A stretch of 64,000 nucleotides of DNA from Vespa crabro (lineage: Eukaryota; Arthropoda; Insecta; Hymenoptera; Vespidae), in contig NC_060960.1 in assembly GCF_910589235.1 (NCBI RefSeq), forward strand, positions 5,199,339-5,263,338, given 5' to 3'. Shown in pieces: positions 13,610 to 25,567 of the stretch (the first letter of the stretch is position 1; the number at the start of each line of letters is the position of its first letter). Below the pieces are notes generated by a model. It saw only the letters and a program-made list of their open reading frames with translations. It did not search any database and was not told the origin of the DNA. Position numbers and translations under genes: made by a program.

Positions 13610-14035
13610 TCAGCAAATGCGAGGGTAGCATGGTAATGGACAGCACGGTGGACAGCAAGGCCTTGGAGGAGGCGGAAGTGGTGGTGGTAATGGACATAAT
13701 GGAGGTGGTAAAGGACAAGGACAGCAGGGTCCTGATGATAAAGGCAAACAGCATGGCGGTGGTGGACAACACACAGGTCTCTGACATGGAGTGATACAGC
13801 CAATCTCTTGAATTCTAGGTGGTAATATTACACGACATATTGGTTGTGGTGGAGCGGGCGGACATTTGCTATAAAATGATATTTCGATAGATTTTATGAA
13901 ATTCAAACATTGAATCCAAATCAACATAAAATAATTTATTTTATAATGTAAAAAAAATGTTTACACATATATTGGCATTACCAACAATCGATAGCACAGA
14001 GAAGATACTTTAATTCTTCCATATCGTTCCAACAT
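13610..14035 (-). CDS. Predicted small Cys/Pro-rich protein, two exons
   Basis: Not recognised. The proposed CDS is exon 13986-14035 (ATG start) plus exon 13610-13868, joined in phase 2, giving about 102 aa. After a short basic N-terminus the protein is dominated by CPP, PPPP and CC clusters (for example CCPPPPCC, PRPCCPPCCPL), a composition like sperm-associated or keratin-associated proteins. No signal peptide is obvious, and the first 17 residues are short and basic. The gene is divergent from MPC2, whose ATG lies 345 bp away, so the two could share a promoter region. The opposite strand of exon 2 reads as a Gly-rich peptide, but that frame has a stop just upstream. The repetitive composition means this could be an artefact of a GGT-rich repeat; the matching splice phase is the main support. 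Confidence 0.4.
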
Positions 14036-14380
14036 GGCGACGTCTTTTTTTTAATATTACAACTCATTTTATTAATGTTATGAATGATATATTTTGTAAT
14101 TTTTTATACTTGAATTTAGAGAAACAAAGTCTAGGTTATAAATGTTGAAGAGATTTAAACGAATCGAAAATTATGAAAAAATCGATATTCGATACCTCTA
14201 TATATAACAACGGCACTATCTTATAAATCGATTACATAAATTTGTTTAATTATGCGTTTATGTTACTTTCTCAGATTGTGAATTTTATATATTTCTTAAT
14301 ATTTTTTTCTTGATCAGAGAATCGAACATTCAGATAGCATTTGTGTTATTATATATATATATATATAATTATACTAAAAG

Positions 14381-14890
14381 ATGTCTATGTCTAATAAATC
14401 AACTGTTTACAAACGAGCAATGTTACTGATCGCATCGTACCTTCCCCAAAGATTTCGTCCTATATTTTTACATCCTGCAGGTAACATAAATAAAATTTTT
14501 TATAATTATTTTTTATTTTATTCTTTTTCTTGCAGGACCTACAACAATATTTTTCTGGGCTCCAACTTTTAAATGGGGTTTAGTAATCGCAAATGTAGGA
14601 GATATTAATCGTCCTGTAGAAACGATCTCTCTTAGTCAAACCGCCAGTCTTATGCTAACAAGCGCAATATGGTCAAGGTCATATATATTAGCATATTATA
14701 TAATTGCTTCGTATTTTATTGTTATTAATCTTCTATCTATTTAAATCTCATTAATTCAAGCAGATACTCATTGGTAATTAAACCAAAGAATTATAATTTG
14801 TTTAGTGTGAATGCTTTCACATGTGCTACAAGTAAATACCTTTTTGGTAGAGCTTTATTACATCGTATGGAGCAAAAGAAACAAAAATGA
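14381..14890 (+). CDS. MPC2: Mitochondrial pyruvate carrier subunit 2
   Basis: MPC2 forms, with MPC1, the heterodimeric carrier that takes pyruvate across the mitochondrial inner membrane. Exons are 14381-14480, 14536-14677 and 14764-14890 (369 nt, 122 aa), and phases 1 and 2 agree. Diagnostic motifs are HPAGPTTIFFWAPTFKWGL, followed by IWSRYSLVIKPKNYNLFSVN. Both are specific to MPC2 rather than MPC1, which has HFWGP and FMRFAY. Two or three short membrane helices are visible within these blocks. The stop is 106 bp from the stop of PPWD1, transcribed from the other side, so their 3' UTRs probably meet or overlap. Confidence 0.95.
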
Positions 14891-14996
14891 TATAATGAAA
14901 TCGATATAATTCGGAAATTTATCATCATCTATTAATGTATGAAAGATATGAATGAAAAAAAAACAACATACGTAAATAAACATTTATTATATAAAA

Positions 14997-17559
14997 TTAT
15001 TTAACAGTAATACTGACAATACGAATATCGTCATAAGGTTTATCGGTCTTAGGATTCGTTTTTACTTGACTAATATTTTGTACTACTTCCATTCCTTTGA
15101 CCACCCTTCCAAATACAGTATGTTTATTATCCAACCAAGGCTGAAAGTCAAATAATATCAATATTAATAAAAAAAAAATAAATTTATGATTTAATGGTAT
15201 CAAAGTGACAAACTTACTGTAGGTGTTAATGTGATAAAAAACTGACTTCCATTTGTATTTGACCCTGCATTTGCCATACTTAAAGTATATGGTCTGTCAT
15301 GTTTTAAGTGAGATCTAAATTCATCTTCAAATTCACCACCCCATATACTTTCACCACCTGTCCCAGTCCCAGTGGGATCTCCAGTTTGTATCATAAAACC
15401 CTTGATTACTCGATGGAATATATGTCCATTGTAGTAACCATTTTTAGAATGAACACAGAAATTTTCAACTGTTTTTGGTACATCTTTACCAAAGAGATTT
15501 GCATGGATATCACCAAGTGCAGTGTGTATAATTGCAGTGTCATAAATTTTTTGTACATTGCTTGCTTCAGTAAAAGAAATAATATCTTCTTTAGAAGGCT
15601 TTTCATTAAAGACATCTCTATCACATTCTGGACTCTTTATATCCTCTGGCTCACGCCTTGTAAACATATAAAATCTATTTTTCTTATGAGCTGTACAAAA
15701 AAGAATTGGATCTGGTCGATTCATTTCCATTGTAGGATTTTCAGCAGCTTCCATTTCTACTGATACAGCTGCTGCAGTTTTTCTTGCTTTCCCCTACATA
15801 TAAATATTTAAATAAACATAAATATATATAGAAAATTGAAAGAAACACATCATTGAAGAAAAGGTATACCTGAAATAAAGCTAATTGCATAGGACGTATA
15901 TTTTCAGGTTTTCCCATTATTCTAATACATTTGTTTGTATAAAGATTCACAAGTTTAACACCTAACATTGTGCTATATAATATCATATAACCAGATTCAT
16001 CAAAAACTATACTTCCTATATTTGTTTCGGTTTTATCTAACTCTCTTTCAACAGCCATTCTGAAAAATTTTCAATTATGAAGAATTTTAAATTATATTTG
16101 TATATCATAATAACAATTATATATTAATATTATGTAATACCTTCGTCCAAATTCCATGTTTGGTAATTGTTGTGTATTTTGTTGCAATTCAGAAAATCTT
16201 TGAAGACTTTCATCAAATATTCTATACAATTTTCCAGTAAGAAAATTAAAAACTCTTACTTTCCTATCTCCGCTAAGAGATGCGAATCTTTTACCATCTG
16301 CAGATACTGCCAAACCACATGGATAAGTTTTATTTTTAGCGAATTCATATAAATCTGTGTCTAATTTTGAATCAAATTTAACACATTTTGGAAATTTATA
16401 CTCAGTTTTAGGTCCTGTCCAATATTCTAGTATACCTGCCTTATCAACTGATATACATGTCTCATAGGCAGTATTATACTAGAATAAAATATAAGACATA
16501 TGTTTAGGATTAGGAGCACTTATATCCATATGTAATATTTTTAAATAAACTAAAATATTACCTTCATAAATACAACAGGTTTTGTGTGTAACTTTTCAAA
16601 AACATGCAATGCTGTACTAGTTCCTTGAGCATCATATATACATATTTTATTTGAATCTTGTGAAGATACAGCAATCACAGCAATTGCATCACCAGCAGAA
16701 TATATCCACTCGGCACAAAGAGGGATAAACTCTAATTTTATCATATTAATCATATCTGTACATATAATATTTCAATTATATAATGCAAGAAAATTCTTTT
16801 GAGGATATAATTCCTATTTTATATTAGCAAAAAGATATGCTTACCAAAGTTAATTATATCAAATATTTTCATTGTTTTATCCAAACTAACTGTACATGCA
16901 TGTATGCCATTGGAACTTGCTGCCAAATATTGTATGGCCTTCAAATGAGCTCTGAAGTGCTTTACAAATTCTATCAATTTTTCTTGCTTTTTCCAAAATT
17001 TTAAATGTCCATCACAACTGGCAGTAAGTATAAAATATGACCTGTAATAAGAAAATAAAACAATTTATTCTTATATTTTATAATACAATCTTATTAGTTA
17101 TATAAAAAACACTAACTTTGTTACCACAATGTGAGTTATTACATCTCTGTGCATATAAGATTTCTCATAGCATTCACAACATGGCAAATTACTTAAATAT
17201 ACTTGCTCATATTCCAACACTGTAAAAATAATAAAAAACTGAATAATAATATGTAAAATGATATGGCAAATTAACATTTTTGATATTGTATGTACACAAA
17301 ATTATATTAAAAAATTAAAGAAAATGAAATCAACCAAAACCTTTATAATAATACAACAAACAGAAATAAAACACATATAATCGTATAGAAATTAAATTCC
17401 AATATATTTATTAAATATATACAGAAATTTATTATAAATAATTAGGTTATGTATAAATGAACCTTTTTGTTTTTTCTTGGGTACCGTTTCCAAAAATAAT
17501 TGATTAGCCCCATCGTCGTCATTATCATCTTCATCCTGTTTTCTTTTTTCATTAGACAT
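14997..17559 (-). CDS. PPWD1: Spliceosomal cyclophilin with WD repeats (peptidylprolyl isomerase)
   Basis: PPWD1 is a nuclear peptidyl-prolyl cis-trans isomerase associated with the catalytic spliceosome. Eight exons run from 17559 down: 17463-17559, 17117-17219, 16845-17041, 16562-16755, 16141-16478, 15870-16059, 15218-15793 and 14997-15140. They total 1839 nt and encode 612 aa (human about 646), with every splice phase consistent. The acidic N-terminus [16 protein letters not shown] is followed by WD repeats (for example [13 protein letters not shown] and [11 protein letters not shown]). The C-terminal cyclophilin domain has [31 protein letters not shown] and [13 protein letters not shown]. 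These include the catalytic Arg of [11 protein letters not shown], the GSQFFIT motif and the active-site Trp-Leu-Asp-x-His. The enzyme is therefore probably active. It converges with MPC2. Confidence 0.97.
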
Positions 17560-18380
17560 TATCAAAAAGAAAATTATCGCTCCTTATAATACTTCCAATC
17601 AGTTTGAATAACAACATACAGCGCCACCAATCTGCATACGGAAAATGTTTTAACTTCTATCAACTTTTCTACGTCGCATAACGGCACAAAGACGATCGAT
17701 GGAACGATTCCTAAACGCGATATTTCACCGTGCGACGGATATTTTCTATATGTCCACATTTACATGGCGGTGAACCAAAATGCATCAAAATCGTGCATGA
17801 CTACGTGCGTTAATAAAACAATTATCAAAAACAAGTAAACCGATCAAAAAAATCTGATGTGTTTTCCGCACCATCTAGCATAGTATTTTACATAAATCCA
17901 TTTATTCAAAATCAAATATTGTGAAAACTTTCATGAAACAGACACGCAACGACAATCAATTCGATAGTATTCGAGAGTATCGACGATTGGTCGAAATAGA
18001 TTCGCAAAATAACCATATTGCCTTTCGACCAATGACAATCAATGGTAATCATAATAACGATGATTTTCGACAGATGATTATCTATATAGAGTGATCAGAT
18101 TAGATTTTTAAGAGTCAATAAAATTATTCTTTTATATAATATCGTATAAATACATAATTATTTAGCTTATTTCGGCCATTAAGTCAAAAGGAAGTTAGGG
18201 AAATTAATCACTGCGTGAAGCACGTAGTAGACTACGGAAGACTGATCGGTCAAGGTGGGGATTGGTGGAGGATAGAGTGGGGGGGAGGCAGCGTTCATTG
18301 TCGTAACGGGAGAGTTTGGCGGGCAGCGCAACGGCGATTGGCCGGTCTTCCTTCCCGTAGTCAATGGTCGCCGTAGCTGT
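17560..18380. other. Intergenic region between PPWD1 and CNBP
   Basis: PPWD1 (-) and CNBP (+) diverge across this stretch. From about 18200 the GC content rises clearly above background, consistent with the CNBP promoter. No ORF looks coding, and no TATA box is evident at a convincing distance. Confidence 0.5.
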
Positions 18381-18399
18381 TCGTTCGAGTATTCGGTTC

Positions 18400-18516
18400 A
18401 AGTTTTCACGAGAAAACAGTACTACCCACGACTCCCATCGTCCGGCGACTGCGTCGACGAAGCTCGAAAGGAGGAAGGATTCTTAACATTTACTCCATAA
18501 CATCGAATCAGAGAAG
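18400..18516 (+). other. Probable CNBP 5' untranslated exon
   Basis: A GC-richer stretch ends in the strong donor GAGAAG|GTGAGT (intron from 18517). The next fitting acceptor is at 20011, 11 bp before the CNBP start codon. The upstream limit (transcription start) is a guess. Confidence 0.55.
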
Positions 18517-19012
18517 GTGAGTCGAAAGATTTGGTTCGACTGAGGGAAAAGCCGCGATCTATAAAACCGCGAGGGGGGAGATAGATCCCGGAAAGTTTCT
18601 TTTACGGCGTACGGCTCCGCACGTGGTCCTCTCTCTCGGTCTCTTTGCACCGTGCTAGGAGCTCCTCTTGGGGAAGAGCGTGGCTTATCGGACAACGGTG
18701 GTATACACGGTACATTCGTTAAAAAATCTAGGAACATCTTCAGTATGCGAATCGCGATTTTCGCGGGCCTTAGATTGCTTCGTCAAGTTCTCCTTTGCAA
18801 AGGCAAAAAAAGTGCAGTGCGGCGTCACTCTCGGATGCCATCTTCGCGCCGTGGCGTACCACCGCTCCATCGAGTGGGGGCGAAAGCCACGTTGTACGAC
18901 AAATTATGATTTCTCGCTCGTATTTTTTTGTCTTCTCTTTCATTTTCTCTTTTCGTCGGTCGTGCCGGGTAATATATGGCCGGACGCAATTTTCTTTCCA
19001 TGATATGTTGGC

Positions 19013-19032
19013 TCCTCTCTCTCTCTCTCTCT

Positions 19033-19075
<43 letters not shown>

Positions 19076-19126
19076 CCTTCATCCTCTATCTTCCTCTCTC
19101 TTTCTCTCTCTTTCTCTAGCTCTCGC
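19013..19126. repeat. (CT)n-rich microsatellite tract
   Basis: About 110 bp of CT/CTTT units in the presumed first CNBP intron. Leu/Ser- and Arg/Glu-rich ORFs on the two strands come from it. Confidence 0.9.
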
Positions 19127-20022
19127 ATTCGCTCACTCTTGCCACCACTCCCCTTCTCCTCTCATCTCTTCCCTCCCTCGGTTTACCGCCGGCTATATGG
19201 CAATCGGTGCGATGCCCCGTGCTGGGTTCGCTCTGTGAAACACGTGCGTTATGTTTTATCTTCGAGTTTAACTTCTTTATATTATTTTTTAAACTAGTCA
19301 TTGTATAAGTCCTATTGGCCTGTTCGCTATTTTTCGCAACATCGTTGATTATAGGTCGTTGATCGGATACGAATGTTCGATAATGATGGACGGTCGTTAC
19401 AATGGCGAGCAGTTCCGTGTACTCTGACATCTCCATGGTTTTTCCGTCTGCCCACGAAACTCACCAATCGTTACGAAATGTTTTCTCCTTTCATTGTTTT
19501 TTCTTTTTTTTTTTTTCCCTGAATAATTTAATGGTACAGAATTCAAAAATTGTTCCAAGAAATATTTTCTCCAAACGGAACGCGTGCCATGGGCGCGCGT
19601 GACCGCGCTTTCATGGATCTACATTATGATAGATATCTACATATATCGACATGATCGAACTGGCTACTACATATTAAGATGACATAACAAAAGTTTGTTG
19701 GTATTTCATATTTGGACTCGGTGATTTCATCAGTATTTTTCGTAGTTTTAGAATATTATATTAAACATGCATAAACATATAATTAAGAATTGACAAATTT
19801 TACTATTTGCTTCTTTGAAATATTGAATTTTTTGTTTTCCACAAATCAGCTATTATGAAGTGTAGATAAAAAATATAAAACCAATCCTGATAACCTCATA
19901 ATACAATGTATTTTTTAAAACAATTAATTTTATAACTTTTCGAATAAACTCATTGACTATAGACGGTAAATATTTTATATATAAAATTTATGATAATATA
20001 CATGATTACAGCTCCATAAAAA

Positions 20023-20649
20023 ATGAGTTCAAACGCATGTTATAAATGTAATCGAATGGGCCACTTTGCACGAGAATGTACACAAGGTGGTGGAGGCGGT
20101 GGCAGAGGAGATCGTGGCCGTGATCGAGAAGGAGGATTTGGACGTGGTCGTGATAAATGCTTCAAATGTAACCAGTTTGGACATTTTGCACGTGAATGTA
20201 AAGAAGATCAAGACTTATGCTATCGTTGCAATGGAGTTGGACACATTGCAAAAGATTGCCAGCAAGTTAGTATATTTATCAATTTATATCAAATAAGTTC
20301 GGTATTGTTACAGCTTACAAGAAATTTCTTTTATTCCGCTATGTTTATGACAAAAAAAAATACTAAAAAATAAAACTAACCTTTCTTCATATCTTGATGG
20401 ATATATATTCATTGTCTGTTCCATTAGGGTCCAGAGATGAGTTGTTACAATTGTAATAAAACTGGACACATTGCTCGCAGTTGCCCAGAAGGTGTTAATG
20501 ATTCTGCACGCTTTGCTATGCAGAGCTGTTACAATTGTAACAAGACGGGGCACATCGCTCGTAATTGCACTGAGGCAGGAGGTAAAATTTGCTACATTTG
20601 TGGCAAGACGGGGCACATAAGCCGTGAATGCGAGGAGGAGAGGAAGTAG
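20023..20649 (+). CDS. CNBP: CCHC zinc-knuckle nucleic-acid-binding protein (CNBP-like)
   Basis: CNBP binds single-stranded, G-rich RNA and DNA in cytoplasm and nucleus and promotes translation. Coding exons are 20023-20265 and 20428-20649 (154 aa), joined in phase 0. Six CCHC knuckles are visible: [70 protein letters not shown] and [15 protein letters not shown] Gly/Arg (RGG-type) linker rich in GRGDRGRDR lies between knuckles 1 and 2, as in animal CNBP. Vertebrate CNBP has seven knuckles in about 177 aa, so this form is one shorter. Reading through the internal intron would add a non-knuckle tail ending at 20373; I take that as unspliced sequence. The ATG follows the acceptor by 11 bases. 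Confidence 0.95.
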
Positions 20650-23600
20650 GAGATAACCCAAATCCGTGCCGCTCGCTTAATGATAATGATAAGCCGTTTA
20701 CCATCGTGCGCGCCACTACCGGGGATTGTAGCTAGGTAGGGATGTGCGGACGTTTCTCTCAGCGACGCGTGTTATCGCAAAAGCGTGTTCGTCATTACCG
20801 TTCGAATTTTCATCTCTCCATGCCCAACTCCCGGAGCTCCTCCCTCTCCCAAATCTCCTTCCCTGTGCCCACCGTTGTTCTCTTTCACATGGATTTTCTT
20901 ATAATGTCTTTAAGTTTTTATTGCTGTTACACTACACCACACATCCGCGCGCGCACAAAGTACATTCACACACGAACACATCTACACCAACATTTACACG
21001 GAAACACACACACTATACGATGTAATATTATAAACATTCGATTGAATTAGAGTAGCAACATAAATCCTCTGTCCCTTGACCTTCAAACTATCTTGTACGT
21101 GAATTATTTCGTAATGCAAGATGTATGGATTTTGGAAGCATTAATGAAGTTCGCAAGGGCCACCATCTCTTAAAACTGTGTGACATTGATCAGTCCAACA
21201 GACTCTATCTTATCTTCCCTGGTATATTGAAAAGGAAATTTTATGAACTGACTGAAGGACTTTGTAATGTTAGAAAGGGATGTTATGACCGTGGGAATAA
21301 TGGCAAATTTAAGTCATATTCCTTTCTCACATCCACGCATCTTGTATTCGGTCCTCCCTCTCAAACTCTCTAGCTGAATCACGTTAAATTTCAAAAGTAA
21401 AATGGGAAAGGAAAGGAAATATATAAACGTGCTGGCCCCGAATGCATAAAAATAAGGTTTAGTAACGCCAATTTTTAACGTGTAAGGATGTAACGAGGTT
21501 CGCAGAACGGTTATTTTTTAATAATATCTGCTTTCATAAAACTACAATATGATTGTAAAACATGCAATGTTTATAAATTCATAAATATAAAATAGTGCTG
21601 GACCATCATGTTTTAAAATCTGCCCAGAAAGCAGAACAATGACTATTTATGTAAGATTAAAAATTGGTATGGCCATCTAAGATTGCTACGCTTTTTATGT
21701 GTATGTATATATACACATGCAAAATTCATTAAAAGTTCAGGCATTTTATATACATTAACTCGAAAATATATAAAGAAAATCATCATTGTTCGTATTTCCA
21801 AATGATCATTATGATCTCGTATAGCAAAAAAATTATTGTATTAACCTTATAATATCCTTACATGTGGTGAAGTACTTCGTTACTAAATACATGTGTGTGT
21901 ATATATATATGTGTGTGTCTCAAAATGTATATACATATATAGATACATATGCGCAGGAGCTGTATTTTGTACTGTAAAAAGCTAGTTATACTCTGGTCGT
22001 TGCTGGTGACTAATTCCGGTGGTTCTTGTTTTTTACATCGCAGAAAAAAAAATGATATTTTCATGTAAAGTACTATATGAATCTTTTTTTTTGTAAGTCG
22101 CAAAGTGAAAATTCGTGAAAATAAGCTTTACATAATAACCTTGAGTATTTAATAGAAAAATAAAATATATCGCATAATATCAACTTGACTCATACTCAAA
22201 AGTTATGAATTTCACACGAAAAAAAAAACTAAAAAAGAAAGAAACGAAGTTCTAGCTGAAAGTTGTTACTTTTATGCGAGTACAAAACTATAAAAGTTTT
22301 CCTTGAGAATAAGGCATATATGTAAGACTATAATAAATGACGATTCGTTTGGTGGTTATACAATGTCTATAAATAATGAACAACAATGCTATTGGGATAT
22401 GAATCAATCGAACTACCTAGTTCATTAATTAATTGTTCGTTCTATCGAATGAAGATACTCAAATTTCAATTGATGAAAGGAATGCACATGGATCTGTATT
22501 TACTCTAGGTAGATTCAACATGAACATCCCACGCAAAATGCCATTAAATTATCGATGTTCTACGATATTTAAGTCAGTGTGTCGTTAAACGTCGTTTCGT
22601 TGAATGATACAAGCTGCTGGTGTCATAATGCGTGATTTGTACATGGAGAATCTGATTTTACCAGCAGCGACAATGTGTATTAATGTTCAGAAGCCAGGCG
22701 TGCCTGACTCAGTGGAACAGAAGCGCGCCTTGTGAGTTGTATTACATACGTAGTACAGGTGTCCTGCAAACAATTTTATACACTTAACTACTCGGGACTT
22801 AAACCGATCTCATGCATGGATTTCAGAAGTAGTAGTGAGTACTCAGTGCGCCAGTGCGTCTGACGAGATTTGGAGGATCAAAAAAAAAATTATATTCTGC
22901 TATTGGACTTGAGTAACCTTTGGTGCTCTCACTGAATGTGCATTAAGAAAATTCAGGTTGAAATAAGAATTCGTCGTTACCAAAATATTTTTCGTTCTCT
23001 GTCGTGCGTTTTCTTATTCTTTTTTTTTTTTTTTTTCCTTTTTTTTCTTTCTTTTTTTTGTATATTGTTTAAGACGTAAGGATTGGGTTGTTAAGGATTG
23101 AATTTTTAAAAAATTTCATTCTTGAACACGTGATTCATAAGTCATGATCATTGGTGGCACCAAAGGTTCAAAGGAGCATTTAAAAAAAAGAGTGCGATTA
23201 GGGCACCTGCGCTTTTGTCTCTGCTACAAGACTTACGTACGAATATTGTAAAGAATACGACTGTTACAGTGTATGAATTAATTGGACCGGCGCACGCCCG
23301 GCCATGGCACGACTTATATTAAACTAATCTATTAATACTTAAAGGAAGAAGATGAAGAGGATGAAAAGGAAAAAATAAGCTACAAAGTAATAAAGGATTA
23401 TGGAGTATTTGAAGTTATGTTTTTAAACTGAATTTTTGAAATAGAATGTGTACGGAGAGGCAAGTGCAGATCTTGTTTTTTCTGTTCCCTACACAAATTC
23501 ATCTACCGATTCACCTTATAGCTAGCGTATGCATTAAATAGCAACTGTATGATAGCCTATGATATACTTCATGTATTATTATTATTTATGTTTCAGTTTG

Positions 23601-24299
23601 AAGGAAGGATTATTTACTACAAATAAAATTTAAATGTCTAATTTCTCTTAGTTACCGTCCCCTTTCGCATAGTTATCTCCGCGTAATAATAACGTGAATT
23701 AAAGATACTTTGTTATAAATATTATCTGTCATTATATAAAATATAATCTTTATTTGTCAATATATGCGGCGATCGAATTATAAATCATGATTTATTGAAA
23801 TTACGCGAGATATTTTATAGCATATGCTGTCATGGCTACGCATCGGTGAAATATCGAGTACGTTGCATGAGACATCAACTTCATACAATCATTGTTTCCT
23901 TTTTTCCTTTTCTATTTATTTTTTTCTTTTTTCTTTTTCCTAATTTTGCTATTTAGTACACAAAGTATTAAATTAATTTGATTTTACCGAATAATTGAAA
24001 AATGAGGAAGTTTGGTTATTATATACAACATAAATAAACGCTCAATAAATAGAGTAGTATTATCGATAATCCTCGAAAGGTTTCACCAATCAGATTCAAC
24101 ATTTAGATATCGTTCGACTCCAAAGTCGATCAACTGTGTTAAACAAAAATATTCACTGAACTAATTATGAATTTTTGTTTATAAATATAACTAAAGTACA
24201 TCAATGAATATATATTAAAAATTATGTCTTTTGTATATCACATCCTCATGAAAAAACATTTACTTGTTATAGAATTTGCTTTAATTTTGATGAACTAAT
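20650..24299. other. Long non-coding tail after CNBP
   Basis: There are 3.6 kb without a convincing ORF. Much of it may be CNBP 3' UTR: composition is transcript-like up to about 23640, where a caaataaaattt polyadenylation-like signal occurs near 23618. A long T-rich tract lies at about 23010-23060. The ORFs here (for example 20742-21050 and 21125-21373) lack known motifs. Confidence 0.45.
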
Positions 24300-24368
24300 A
24301 TGTATAAATTTTTAAATACTTTTTTAACGATAACACTTGGTCTATTACAAATAATATGGAAAAACATA

Positions 24369-25519
24369 ATGGAATTGCGTATATTATATCACAGGTGGAA
24401 TGATAAGAAAAATTGTGTATGCATTTTATATTGTAGTAATGATTTTTTAGTTGTTCAAAAACCTTACGATATGTTTATAAATAGTAATAATCCAGAAAGG
24501 AAGGTAAGCAAAATTGAAAAGACAACAATTATACAACAATCAAGTTATTTATTTGCTGATGATAATTATATTAATCAAGACAGTTATATAGGTTTGAAAA
24601 TTTCAGAACACATTACAATTTGTATTAAAAAAAATGTTGCCAAATTTGGCTAATCCAATGTTAAGCCATGAATTTCATTTTGTGCACAGATTAGATTATG
24701 CTACAAGTGGTATTATTTGTATAGGTTTAAATAAACGTGCAGCACGTGCTGCTTCTACTGCATTTGAAAAGCAACAAGTACAAAAATATTATTTAGCATT
24801 GTTACATGGTTATGTAAATGATTCATTTATTGTAATTGATAAACCTATTGGTTAGTGTTTATGAAACTATTTATTATTTCAATCCAAATTAATATCTTTA
24901 TTATCTGTATGTTATATTTTTTTTGCATGATCTTAAAAATAACTTCTCAATCGAAATTCATATGCAATGAATATATAGTATATATTATTAGTATAAATTA
25001 TTAAATAAATTGTTATTTAGGTAATGATATAAGAGAGACAGATGGAAATAAAAAAATGTGTACAAGTGATAGCTTATTTTGTATAAAGCCAAGAAAGTCT
25101 CGTACTGTACTTTTGGTATTAGAATATGGTTTAAGAAAATCTAAACCTGCCACTAAAGTTTTGCTATATCCTACAACTGGTAGAAGACACCAGTTGAGAG
25201 TACATTGTTTGTCTATAGGTCATATAATAATAGGTGATTATACGTACAGTGAAAGACAAGATGTGGAGCCTCACAGAACATTTCTGCATTCTTTCAGGTA
25301 CTTTCCGCATAGTCCAAGATAATATACTAATCATTTTTCAATAATTCATAAATATAATAATTTTTAAGGTTGATATTAAAAAATGATGTTGAAAACTTAG
25401 ATATAAGGACAGCAGATCCTTTTATACCTACTGATACAGCAAATAAATGGCAACCAACAAATATTATTAGAACATTAGATGAAAATATATTTTCTGAAAT
25501 TCATGAACTTGCACAATAA
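24369..25519 (+). CDS. RPUSD1: RluA-family pseudouridine synthase, RPUSD1-like
   Basis: This family isomerises uridine to pseudouridine in RNA. Exons are 24369-24503, 24607-24850, 25021-25297 and 25369-25519, with phases 0, 1 and 2 agreeing. The catalytic block is FHFVHRLDYATSGIICIGLN, where HRLD carries the catalytic Asp. RRHQLRVHCLSIGH matches the RluA motif GRTHQLRVHC. The first intron (24504-24606) has a clean GTAAGC donor and a TTTCAG acceptor. Removing it restores alignment with the RPUSD1 segment before HRLD. An in-frame ATG at 24300 could also start the protein, adding 23 residues; I prefer 24369 because the extra residues are hydrophobic and not family-like. The stop lies 48 bp from the XRCC3 stop on the opposite strand, so the two genes converge. 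Confidence 0.9.
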
Positions 25520-25567
25520 AAAATCTGAAATTTTACATCATATGTTAAGATTCCACTATTATATACA

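Noticed and set aside
13620..13783. Gly-rich + strand reading opposite the Cys/Pro-rich exon
   Set aside because: A TAG stop sits immediately upstream in that frame and no good acceptor rescues it. The minus-strand reading has a matching upstream exon.
15308..15763. 151-codon + strand ORF within PPWD1
   Set aside because: Antisense of the cyclophilin-domain exon, whose minus-strand reading is unambiguous.
18652..19238. Overlapping + and - ORFs in the first CNBP intron
   Set aside because: They are driven by GC-rich leader sequence and the (CT)n array; none has recognisable domains or splice continuity to CNBP.
22935..22960. Small hairpin CTGAAT...ATTCAG after CNBP
   Set aside because: Only six base pairs with a 13-nt loop, expected by chance.
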